DNA of 64,000 bases from Paludibacter jiangxiensis (GTDB lineage: Bacteria > Bacteroidota > Bacteroidia > Bacteroidales > Paludibacteraceae): contig NZ_BDCR01000004.1 in the NCBI RefSeq assembly GCF_001618385.1, forward strand, positions 868,001-932,000. Reading direction: 5' to 3'. A program made the position numbers and the translations under genes. The notes beneath the pieces were generated by a model. It saw nothing but the letters and a program-made list of their open reading frames with translations, was not told the origin of the DNA and did no database searches. Shown piece by piece: positions 54,476 to 61,715 of the stretch (the stretch's first letter is position 1; each line of letters begins with the position of its first letter).

Positions 54476-55540
54476 ATGAAAAATATTTTACTCGCAACAT
54501 TTCTACTGGTAAACGCATTTGCGTTGTTTGCCAGTAACAATGACACATATTACAAGGCATCCGACAAACGTTTCTCCTACATGGGGCGGGGTGATTTCAG
54601 CAATCCCGATCATCCCCGTTTTTGGACTGCTGCGGCGCAAGTGTCGTTCTCGTTTAAAGGCGCCAAATGCACTATCGACCTAACAGACGAGCATTTATAT
54701 GGCAAGAATCTAAACTATATTGTTCTCGTTGTGGATGGAAAATACTCCCGTTTCAAACTACCGGCTACCGAGAATACACTATCGGTTGGCGATAATCTGA
54801 AAGATACAATCCACACGGTAGTACTTTGCAAATGCACCGAAACCAACATCGGTTACATTCAGTTCAATGGAGTAACCTGCCGTGAATTACTGCAACACCC
54901 CACCCCACCTAAACGCAAGATCGAATGTTTCGGCAACTCCATCACCTGCGGAACAGGCAGCGACCAGAGTCTGGTGGCTTGCGGTAAAGGCGACTGGCAG
55001 GATCAGCACAACGCCTATCTCAGCTACGGGGCATTGACAGCAAGGGCGTTGAATGCACAATATCACCTCACCTCTGTTTCCGGCATTGGATTGATCCATA
55101 GTTGTTGCGACATGGATATAGTAATGCCGCAGGTGTACGACAAAATCAGTCTGAGGGAGAATAAACTCACATGGAATTTTGCTCTTTACCAGCCGGATGT
55201 CGTTACCATTTGTCTGGGCCAAAACGACGGCATCCAGAACAAAGAGAAGTTCTGCATCGCGTATATTGACTTAATTCAAAAATTACGAAAAGTGTACCCC
55301 CGCACCCGGTTCGTTCTTCTTACAAGTCCGATGGCTGACGACAAATTGCTTCCGGTGTTAAAGGATTACCTTACTACGGTTGAGAATGCGATGCATAAAA
55401 GCGGTGACAAGAGAGTGACAAAATTCTTCTTCAGCCGGAGCTACAACAGCGGTTGCGATGCACATCCAGACTTGAAAGAACACGAGTTGATCGCCAAAGA
55501 ACTAACTGATTATCTGCGACAACTGATGCACTGGCAATAA
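54476..55540 (+). CDS. CE2-like SGNH/GDSL carbohydrate esterase
   Basis: A secreted 354-residue hydrolase. A signal peptide (NILLATFLLVNAFALFAS) precedes an N-terminal beta-sandwich (about residues 25-140) and a C-terminal SGNH domain. The catalytic Ser lies in FGNSITCGTGS, the oxyanion-hole Asn in CLGQNDG, and the Asp/His pair in CDAHPDLKEH. This two-domain layout is that of carbohydrate esterase family 2, which removes acetyl groups from plant and other polysaccharides. It is probably exported to the periplasm. The next gene starts 10 bp past the stop, so they may be co-transcribed. Confidence 0.87.
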   Translation: MKNILLATFLLVNAFALFASNNDTYYKASDKRFSYMGRGDFSNPDHPRFWTAAAQVSFSFKGAKCTIDLTDEHLYGKNLNYIVLVVDGKYSRFKLPATENTLSVGDNLKDTIHTVVLCKCTETNIGYIQFNGVTCRELLQHPTPPKRKIECFGNSITCGTGSDQSLVACGKGDWQDQHNAYLSYGALTARALNAQYHLTSVSGIGLIHSCCDMDIVMPQVYDKISLRENKLTWNFALYQPDVVTICLGQNDGIQNKEKFCIAYIDLIQKLRKVYPRTRFVLLTSPMADDKLLPVLKDYLTTVENAMHKSGDKRVTKFFFSRSYNSGCDAHPDLKEHELIAKELTDYLRQLMHWQ

Positions 55541-55550
55541 CACATGAACG

Positions 55551-56333
55551 ATGACCAATTATTTAAACGACATAAAAACTCTACTGGATCAAAAAGCCGC
55601 ACAATACAATTGTCTGGATTTTATCGACACCGATCCGATCCAGATTCCGCACAGGTTTAGTCTGAAAGAAGACATCGAAATCGCAGGCTTTTTCACGGCC
55701 ACCATTGCCTGGGGACAACGCAAAAGCATCATAAATAATGCCAACCGACTGATGCAGTTAATGGACAATGCTCCATACGATTTTGTGTGTAATGCTCAGG
55801 AAAACGACCTTGCTAGTCTGGAACAGTTTGTGCACCGAACTTTCAACGGACGCGACTGTCGTTTTTTTATTCAGTCGTTACGAAACATTTACCTCAACCA
55901 CAACGGAATGGAGTCGGTTTTTACGAAAGGATTTCAAGATGAAGGAAACATTTTCGGCGCCTTAAAACATTTCCGTGAAGTGTTTTTATCGACTCCACAT
56001 GAGCAAAGAATAAGGAAACACCTGTCGGACGTGGCGGCCAATTCGAGCGCCAAACGATTGAATATGTTCCTCCGCTGGATGGTAAGACAAGACGAAGCCG
56101 GAGTCGATTTCGGACTATGGAGGGACATTCCGATGTCGGCGCTGATGCTGCCGCTCGACGTGCATACCGGCGATGTGGCTCGCGCTTACGGACTGCTCGC
56201 GCGCAAGCAAAACGACTGGAAAGCCGTTGAAGAGATCACAGCCATCCTCCGGCAATTCGACCCTCACGATCCTATCCGTTACGATTTTGCATTGTTCGGC
56301 ATAGGAGCGTTTGACAATCAGGGAATCGGCTAA
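55551..56333 (+). CDS. TIGR02757 family protein
   Basis: A 260-residue cytoplasmic protein. It matches the Bacteroidota/other family TIGR02757 (DUF2400): FSLKEDIEIAGFFTATIAWGQRKSIINNANRLMQLMDNAPYDFV, and the C-terminal DIPMSALMLPLDVHTGDVARAYGLLARKQNDWKAVEEITAILRQFDPHDPIRYDFALFGIG. The DPxDPxxYDxALFGLG ending recalls DNA-glycosylase-like helical domains, but no catalytic function is established to my knowledge. It follows the CE2-like gene by 10 bp, though a functional link is not apparent, and converges with the HxlR gene 9 bp away. Confidence 0.9.
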   Translation: MTNYLNDIKTLLDQKAAQYNCLDFIDTDPIQIPHRFSLKEDIEIAGFFTATIAWGQRKSIINNANRLMQLMDNAPYDFVCNAQENDLASLEQFVHRTFNGRDCRFFIQSLRNIYLNHNGMESVFTKGFQDEGNIFGALKHFREVFLSTPHEQRIRKHLSDVAANSSAKRLNMFLRWMVRQDEAGVDFGLWRDIPMSALMLPLDVHTGDVARAYGLLARKQNDWKAVEEITAILRQFDPHDPIRYDFALFGIGAFDNQGIG

Positions 56334-56342
56334 TGCGGCAAA

Positions 56343-56705
56343 CTATCTGACAGGATTGTATTTCACACTAATCTCTCTACCCCATCCGTTGAGGATTTCA
56401 AGCACAGGCAAAACAGAATCCCCCATTTCTGTGAGCTTATATTCTACTTTGGGCGGAACGGTAGGATAAACAATACGCTCCACCAGTCCGGAAGTTTCAA
56501 GTTCCCGCACGGTTTGGGTAAACATCTTGTTGGTAATTCCCCTTAAACTCCGTTGCAATTCACCCGAACGCATCATCCCATCTTTGAGATGAAACAACAC
56601 AATCGGCTTCCATTTGCCGCCAATCATGTCCATCACCAACTCCAGAGAACAGAAATATTCCTTCCCCTTAAAAATATATTTATTTATACGCCCCTCATTT
56701 CCCAT
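56343..56705 (-). CDS. HxlR-family transcriptional regulator
   Basis: A 120-residue winged-helix regulator of the HxlR type: CSLELVMDMIGGKWKPIVLFHLKDGMMRSGELQRSLRGITNKMFTQTVRELETSGLVERIVYPTVPPKVEYKLTEMGDSVLPVLEILNGWG. These respond to aldehydes, quinones, or other oxidants, often through a redox Cys (one Cys lies near residue 18 here). Divergent from the flavodoxin-like gene with 122 bp between, a common arrangement in which the regulator represses the reductase. A direct repeat and an inverted repeat lie in the intergenic DNA. Confidence 0.94.
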   Translation of the reverse strand: MGNEGRINKYIFKGKEYFCSLELVMDMIGGKWKPIVLFHLKDGMMRSGELQRSLRGITNKMFTQTVRELETSGLVERIVYPTVPPKVEYKLTEMGDSVLPVLEILNGWGREISVKYNPVR

Positions 56706-56713
56706 AATTTACT

Positions 56714-56746
56714 CCTTTTGGTAACTATACCACCTTTTAGTAAGTA
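56714..56746. promoter_or_regulatory. Candidate HxlR operator (19-bp direct repeat)
   Basis: CCTTTTGGTAACTA (56714-56727) and CCTTTTAGTAAGTA (56733-56746) are near-identical 14-mers spaced 19 bp, right before the regulator gene ATG at 56705. A TTCGGC-N7-GCCGAA inverted repeat (56755-56773) lies next to it. Both are candidates for binding of the HxlR protein. Confidence 0.5.
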
Positions 56747-56783
56747 CTTGCACATTCGGCATTAATCGCCGAAATTTGCAGCA

Positions 56784-56791
56784 CAAAAGTA
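56784..56791 (-). promoter_or_regulatory. -7 element for the HxlR gene
   Basis: Minus-strand TACTTTTG, about 80 bp upstream of the HxlR ATG; placed so that the transcript leader crosses the candidate operator. Confidence 0.45.
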
Positions 56792-56827
56792 CAAAAAAGA
56801 ACATAACCCACTAAACAGATTAAAAAA

Positions 56828-57463
56828 ATGCGAGTTGTAGCTATTAACGGAAGTCCTCACAAAGAAGGCAACACCTATCATGCGCTAACGATGGTCGGCA
56901 AGCAACTGGAACAAAACGGTATTGAACTGGAGATTGTGCATATCGGCAACAAACCCATCAGAGGATGTTCGGCCTGTGGCATGTGTTTCAAAAACAAAGA
57001 CGAAAAATGTGCCATGAAAGATGATGGCGTAAACGATGCTATCCAAAAGATGAAAAATGCTGACGGAATCATTCTGGCCTCACCTGTTTATTATGCAGGA
57101 ATTGCCGGCACCATGAAATGTTTTCTCGACCGCGCTTTTTACGTTTCAGGCAGTAACGGAGGTCTTTTTCGCAATAAAATTGGAGCTTCAGTAGTAGCTG
57201 TACGACGCACGGGAGGTTCGTTCACCTTCGACAATCTCAATCATTATCTACTCTATTCGGAAATGATGATCGCCTCTTCTAACTACTGGAACATCATTCA
57301 CGGACGCACTCCCGGAGAAGTCCACGAAGATGCGGAAGGCGTTCAGATCATGGAAATACTGGGCAAAAATATAGCATGGCAAATTAAAATGAGAGAAGCT
57401 ACTAAAGATACAATCCCAGCTCCCACCCCCACTAAAAAAGTAATGACCAGCTTCATACGATAG
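56828..57463 (+). CDS. Flavodoxin-fold NAD(P)H-dependent FMN reductase
   Basis: A 211-residue flavoprotein of the iron-sulfur flavoprotein/NADPH-FMN reductase family: N-terminal FMN phosphate loop AINGSPHKEGNTYHAL, then CSACGMCFKNKDEKC (a Cys-rich loop like those in iron-sulfur flavoproteins), ADGIILASPVYYAGIAGTMKCFLDRAF (isoalloxazine-binding), and VVAVRRTGGSF. It is cytoplasmic and is likely to reduce quinones, nitro compounds or flavins. It is divergent from the HxlR regulator and is probably its target. A terminator-like hairpin follows (57481-57524). Confidence 0.92.
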   Translation: MRVVAINGSPHKEGNTYHALTMVGKQLEQNGIELEIVHIGNKPIRGCSACGMCFKNKDEKCAMKDDGVNDAIQKMKNADGIILASPVYYAGIAGTMKCFLDRAFYVSGSNGGLFRNKIGASVVAVRRTGGSFTFDNLNHYLLYSEMMIASSNYWNIIHGRTPGEVHEDAEGVQIMEILGKNIAWQIKMREATKDTIPAPTPTKKVMTSFIR

Positions 57464-57480
57464 CCAACGCTTTGACACCA

Positions 57481-57524
57481 AAACAATCCATCTTTATCCC
57501 GCAATGATAGAGATGGATTTGTTT
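57481..57524 (+). terminator. Terminator after the flavodoxin-like gene
   Basis: Arms at 57481-57493 and 57511-57524 (AAACAATCCATCT with AGATGGATTTGTTT) pair with one bulge around a 17-nt loop and read into TTTT. Confidence 0.7.
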
Positions 57525-57625
57525 TAAAACCCGAACTCCTCTTTTTATTACCCATTCACATCTTATTTCAAGGTCCTTAGCAAGCCATATAAAATTCTAA
57601 AGAATATTAAGATTCATGGCTACAA

Positions 57626-57657
57626 TTTGCAAAACACACCTCCGCAAATTACTTTTG
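57626..57657 (+). promoter_or_regulatory. Predicted promoter of the thioredoxin-ApbE cluster
   Basis: TTTG (57626-57629), 20 bp, then TACTTTTG (57650-57657), which is a full match to the Bacteroidota consensus. Transcription would begin about 100 bp before the thioredoxin gene. Confidence 0.72.
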
Positions 57658-57763
57658 TATCACTAATCAAAACACACAGCCTCTGACACACCTTTACTTT
57701 TCTTTATAACTATCTATGTAACAAAAACTTTGTTACTTTTCCAATATCTTAATTCAGTATAAC

Positions 57764-58207
57764 ATGGTAAAGAAAAGTTTATTCATCAGCTTTGTTTCAA
57801 TGTTCATCTTCCTGACTGCGTCATACGGTCAACAATGGCAACATAGCTGGAACGAAACAACATCTCTGTCTCAAAAAGAGCACAAACACATCCTTCTCAA
57901 TTTTTCAGGATCCGACTGGTGCCTGCCTTGTATGCGCATGCATAAGAATGTTTTCGGGTCAAATGAATTTACGGCTTTTGCGTCTCAAAATCTGGTTATG
58001 TACAATGCCGATTTCCCCCGCAACAAGAAAAATCAGCTCAACAAAGAGATCGAAAAGCAGAACAACGCTTTGGCCGACCTGTATAACAAAGAAGGCCACT
58101 TTCCTTTCACCGTCCTGTTAGATTCAAACGGCAAAGTTCTCAAACAATGGAACGGACTTTATACGGGAAGTGTGGAAAACTTCATTGCTGAAATAAAATC
58201 TCTATAA
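57764..58207 (+). CDS. Secreted thioredoxin-like protein
   Basis: A 147-residue exported protein. A signal peptide (LFISFVSMFIFLTASYGQ) precedes a thioredoxin fold with an active-site Cys53-Leu-Pro-Cys56 motif in SDWCLPCMRMHKNVF, plus the cis-Pro region GHFPFTVLLDSNGKVLKQWNG. Periplasmic thioredoxins of this type keep Cys pairs in client proteins reduced or help assemble cytochromes. It is the first gene of a four-gene run leading to ApbE, a Gly/Cys-rich lipoprotein and an outer-membrane protein; 54 bp separate it from apbE. The DUF4266 lipoprotein's C-terminal Cys pair is a possible client. Confidence 0.92.
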   Translation: MVKKSLFISFVSMFIFLTASYGQQWQHSWNETTSLSQKEHKHILLNFSGSDWCLPCMRMHKNVFGSNEFTAFASQNLVMYNADFPRNKKNQLNKEIEKQNNALADLYNKEGHFPFTVLLDSNGKVLKQWNGLYTGSVENFIAEIKSL

Positions 58208-58261
58208 ACACTAAGGCATCAAAACACCGAAAATGCGGTGAATTGCTAATGCTATATCTCT

Positions 58262-59197
58262 ATGGCCAGGAAAATTGTACACAAACGCGGCATGAAACTG
58301 ATGGGCAACCACTTCGAAATATCGGTGGTAGCTGCAGATGCTTATTGGGCGAGGCAACGCATCGATGCCGGAGTAAAAGAGATCAAGCGCATCGAAGCTC
58401 TGCTCACCACCTTTAACGACGAAAGCGAGACCAACAAAATCAATGCGTTTGCCGGTATCCGCCCTGTTGTGGTTAGTCAGGAAATAATACAACTAATCGA
58501 GCGGTCGAAACGAATATCGGAGGTAACACAAGGTGCTTTTGACATAACTTACGGTTCTGTTGATAAAAGTCTCTGGAACTTTGATACGCACATGACCTCG
58601 CTTCCGGATAAAAAGACTGCCAAAAAAAGTGTACGCCTGATCAGTTACAAAAACATAGAGATAGACACGACCAACTCAACGGTATTTCTGAAAGAGAAAG
58701 GAATGCGTATCGGATTTGGTGGTATTGGGAAGGGTTATGCTGCCGAAATGGCCAAAAACCTCATGAAACGTCAGGGAGTAGAAAGTGGTGTGGTAAATGC
58801 TTCGGGCGACCTCACCGCGTGGGGATACCAGCCGGACGGCATGCCATGGACTATCGGCATTGCCAATCCGAACCTTGCCCAGGAGATCTTTTCGTACATG
58901 AACATCACCGATATGGCTGTGGCAACTTCGGGCAACTATGAAAAGTTTGTGATGATTGACGGGAAACGCTATTCTCACACCATCGACCCCAAAACAGGCT
59001 TGCCAATTAACGGCATCAAAAGCGTGACTATCATCTCGTCAAACGCAGAAATTGCCGATGCCATGGCTACCCCGGTAACTATTATGGGGGTCAAAGCCGG
59101 GCTTCACATGATTAATCAAATCAAAAACATCGAAGCCATCATCATTACCGACGATGACAAACTCTACACGTCAAAGAATATCAATCTGATTATGTAA
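58262..59197 (+). CDS. apbE: FAD:protein FMN transferase (ApbE family)
   Basis: Attaches FMN covalently to a Thr or Ser of a target protein, using FAD and Mg2+. The 311-residue protein has GGIGKGYAAEMAK, VVNASGDLTAWG, MAVATSGNYEKF, YSHTIDPKTGLPING and the metal-binding ADAMATPVTIMG, all ApbE signatures. Unusually, no signal peptide or lipobox precedes the domain: the first residues (ARKIVHKRGMKLMGNHFEI) lead straight into the fold, and an in-frame stop lies 13 bp before the ATG. Most ApbE proteins are periplasmic lipoproteins; this one may act in the cytoplasm. No obvious flavinylation target motif was found in the adjacent genes. Confidence 0.93.
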   Translation: MARKIVHKRGMKLMGNHFEISVVAADAYWARQRIDAGVKEIKRIEALLTTFNDESETNKINAFAGIRPVVVSQEIIQLIERSKRISEVTQGAFDITYGSVDKSLWNFDTHMTSLPDKKTAKKSVRLISYKNIEIDTTNSTVFLKEKGMRIGFGGIGKGYAAEMAKNLMKRQGVESGVVNASGDLTAWGYQPDGMPWTIGIANPNLAQEIFSYMNITDMAVATSGNYEKFVMIDGKRYSHTIDPKTGLPINGIKSVTIISSNAEIADAMATPVTIMGVKAGLHMINQIKNIEAIIITDDDKLYTSKNINLIM

Positions 59198-59220
59198 CAC
59201 CTAACAACATATTAATCAAA

Positions 59221-59439
59221 ATGAAGCATTCAAAAACAATTATATTTTTTGCACTGTCAGTGCTATCTCTTAGCTCCTGTGTTTCAGTAAAAGAATACCA
59301 AAAGTCGAGACTAAACGACTCGGAGATGATTCTGAGCAACCGAAAAGTAGAGAAGGAAGAACTTAACTTTCAGGTAATCAAAGAAGGAGCTGCCGGAGCT
59401 AATTCCGGAAAATCGGGTGGCGGATGCGGCTGCAACTAA
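59221..59439 (+). CDS. DUF4266-type Gly/Cys-rich lipoprotein
   Basis: A 72-residue lipoprotein with signal and lipobox Cys at residue 20 (VLSLSSCVSVKEYQKSRLND). The mature part is short: a charged helix with SEMILSNRKVEKEELNFQVIKEGAAGAN and a C-terminus SGKSGGGCGCN with two Cys separated by Gly. I recognise this as the DUF4266 pattern, whose function is not established. The Gly-rich CGC tail may bind a metal, form a redox pair with the cluster's thioredoxin, or carry a modification. Tightly spaced between apbE (23 bp) and the DUF3570 gene (31 bp). The function is inferred from context only. Confidence 0.85.
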   Translation: MKHSKTIIFFALSVLSLSSCVSVKEYQKSRLNDSEMILSNRKVEKEELNFQVIKEGAAGANSGKSGGGCGCN

Positions 59440-59470
59440 GCAATTAATAATTGATAATGAACCATTAGCA

Positions 59471-60784
59471 ATGAAAAAATACTTATTCATCATAGTATTC
59501 TTGTTCTGTGTTGTATATAGTGCGTTTGCGCAGTATTTGAAAAAAGACACAACTTCTTATACAACAAAAAGTCTAAAACTGGACGAAGTCAATCTGGTAA
59601 CAGGCTACTATTCTCAAACCGGAGATCACTCCACCACCCTTGGGGGAAGAGGTGACGAACAGGTCAAAGAAATTTCCTCGGCCATCGACCTCAAATTCGT
59701 AGGGTATACCAATCCGAATTATATTCACTCACTTACCGCCGGCTTCGGATATGCACACCACACGGCAGCTTCGGCAGCCTGGGTATCCAAAACGGGAGCC
59801 TCCCGAACGGCAGGAGACCGAATTTATCCCTCGCTGGAATGGTCGCTACAGAACGTTAAATTAAAGACAGAATACTCTCTGGGTGCGCAATATTCAGGTG
59901 AATTCAATTACAAATCACTCACTCTGAACTCCGGATTTACAAAAGCCAACTCTAACAACGGAGAATTCGGATTAAAAATGATTGCTTCGCTGGATCGTGT
60001 AACCATGATCAACGGAGAAACAATGGCAAAAAATGCTTCGATTTTAGTAACACCTCAGAAAAGCAGCAGTTACGAAGACGATGTTATGTCGTTTACCGGA
60101 ACAAGAACCAGCGCAGTGTCGTCGGCAAGCGGAGTGACTACAAGCACAAACAAGAACGTTGTAACATCTGCGGCATCATCCTACAGAGAAAACTACGCCA
60201 CCAAACCAAGAACCACACTGACGGCTGCTTTTTCTTACAACCAGATCATCAATCCGCGCATGCAGGTTGCGTTCCTGGCCGACTTTACCGGACAGTTCGG
60301 TTATCTGGGGTTACCATTTCACCGGGTCTTCTTCGCCGATGCCGACAGTAGTAAGATCGAGAAATTACCCAGTCAACGACTGAAACTACCGTTGGCAGTA
60401 AGATGGAATTATTTTCTGGGTGATAATTTTATTTTCAGAACCTATTACAGGTTTTATACCGACAGTTGGGGAATCAAGGCGCATACAGCTTATATAGAAA
60501 CACCTATCAAACTATCACCATTTTTCTCTGTTGCGCCATTTTACAGGTATTACACCCAAACAGCTTCAAAATACTTTGAGCCTTTTGCACAGCATCAGAC
60601 ATCGGACGAATATTACACTTCCAACTATAGCTATTCGGCCTTTTCTGCCAACTTCTACGGTGTTGGAATACGTTGGATGCCATTGGAAGGCGGATTCTTC
60701 AAGTCGATTGAACTTCGCTATGGTCATTACAAACAAACCACCGGTCTGGTATCAAACACGATTACCTTGCATCTGAAATTTTAG
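59471..60784 (+). CDS. DUF3570-type outer-membrane protein
   Basis: A 437-residue outer-membrane beta-barrel protein of the DUF3570 type. ATG 59471 starts a signal peptide (LFIIVFLFCVVYSAFA); the frame from 59417 overlaps the DUF4266 gene and is not preferred. The body is made of alternating amphipathic strands (LTAGFGYAHHTAAS, EYSLGAQYSGEFNYKSL, ELRYGHYKQTTGL) and ends in the barrel-type LHLKF. It probably forms the outer-membrane part of the thioredoxin-ApbE-DUF4266 unit. No ApbE target motif D-x-x-[ST]-G-A-[ST] was found (a TGAS occurs, but without the Asp). A terminator follows. Confidence 0.88.
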   Translation: MKKYLFIIVFLFCVVYSAFAQYLKKDTTSYTTKSLKLDEVNLVTGYYSQTGDHSTTLGGRGDEQVKEISSAIDLKFVGYTNPNYIHSLTAGFGYAHHTAASAAWVSKTGASRTAGDRIYPSLEWSLQNVKLKTEYSLGAQYSGEFNYKSLTLNSGFTKANSNNGEFGLKMIASLDRVTMINGETMAKNASILVTPQKSSSYEDDVMSFTGTRTSAVSSASGVTTSTNKNVVTSAASSYRENYATKPRTTLTAAFSYNQIINPRMQVAFLADFTGQFGYLGLPFHRVFFADADSSKIEKLPSQRLKLPLAVRWNYFLGDNFIFRTYYRFYTDSWGIKAHTAYIETPIKLSPFFSVAPFYRYYTQTASKYFEPFAQHQTSDEYYTSNYSYSAFSANFYGVGIRWMPLEGGFFKSIELRYGHYKQTTGLVSNTITLHLKF

Positions 60785-60809
60785 GTCTATCGATTGTATA
60801 TCAAACAAA

Positions 60810-60853
60810 AAAAGTCCCTATCAAATGAAAATAGTTCTTTGACAGGGACTTTT
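60810..60853. terminator. Terminator after the DUF3570 gene
   Basis: 16-nt arms (60810-60825 and 60838-60853) pair over nearly their whole length with one mismatch, 12-nt loop, ending in TTTT; it may also serve the converging minus-strand gene. Confidence 0.85.
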
Positions 60854-61008
60854 AATTATGAATGCAAACAAGGAAAGTTCGTTCATCTTGCAATGTTAAA
60901 ACCTCCTTCAAGCAAAGACGGATTGTTTGTCTCTAACGTTTCACTGTGCTTTATAAGACACATGCTCCCTTAACAATTAGCTAAAGAGACATGGGAAGCA
61001 CACTTTGG

Positions 61009-61554
61009 TTAAAATCTTTTTCCGATACAAATACCACAGCGTGGATATGCCGCATTAATAGGATCTCCAAACAAGCGTCCGGCTCCAAGATACAGTTCGC
61101 CGGAAACTCCTCCCCGCGTAAGCAGTTTGAAGCCTACTGCAGCTCCGAACCCTAAGCAGGTCGATGTATACGTAACATTTGTCAGTACAAATTCATTATT
61201 ATAGTAATAACCCGAAAAGCCGTTTTCCTTTTGATGGACCAACGCCATGTTGCCCTCGATGAAGAAGCCTGCTGCTCTTTTTGTCTCTCCAAAATAGATT
61301 CGGCAATACGGCAAAGCTGAAAAACGATCTGTCATATCACCTACTTTTACAATCGAAAAGGCCATTGCCATTCCGACTCCCATATTGTCGCTTAGATAAC
61401 GTTCGTAATTTATTTCCGGCATACCAGCAATAGCCATCAGGAAGTTCATTCGTACTTCATTGTTCTGCTGATCAACAGAAAAATCATTACGTTGACCAAA
61501 TGCACTTTGGGAAAACATTAAAATTAAAACACCAAGAATAAGCTTTGTCTTCAT
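61009..61554 (-). CDS. Small outer-membrane beta-barrel protein
   Basis: A 181-residue exported protein: signal peptide (LILGVLILMFSQSAFGQ), then alternating strands (FLMAIAGMPEINYERYLSDNMGVGMAMAFSIVK; AAGFFIEGNMALVHQKE; TCLGFGAAVGFKLL; GELYLGAGRLF), ending in ICIGKRF. This is the pattern of an 8-stranded outer-membrane barrel like porin-like or OmpA-like proteins, but I do not identify the family. It is monocistronic; its terminator is likely the hairpin at 60810-60853 that it shares. Confidence 0.75.
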   Translation of the reverse strand: MKTKLILGVLILMFSQSAFGQRNDFSVDQQNNEVRMNFLMAIAGMPEINYERYLSDNMGVGMAMAFSIVKVGDMTDRFSALPYCRIYFGETKRAAGFFIEGNMALVHQKENGFSGYYYNNEFVLTNVTYTSTCLGFGAAVGFKLLTRGGVSGELYLGAGRLFGDPINAAYPRCGICIGKRF

Positions 61555-61715
61555 TTGTAAACGAGTTGTTATTAATCCATTAAATTATTGAAACTATTCT
61601 CTCTTCTGATTCACACTAAAAAGCTTGAGCATTCGGTGCACGAAAGCACTTTTTGAGAGCAACAATTATAATATCACCCATCAATATATTGAGAGTTGTA
61701 TGCCTAAGCCTCCTT

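Noticed and set aside
59471-60784. TGAS in the DUF3570 protein as an ApbE flavinylation site
   Set aside because: The conserved Asp three residues before the motif is missing (V-S-K-T-G-A-S) and the site lies in a predicted barrel strand/turn region.
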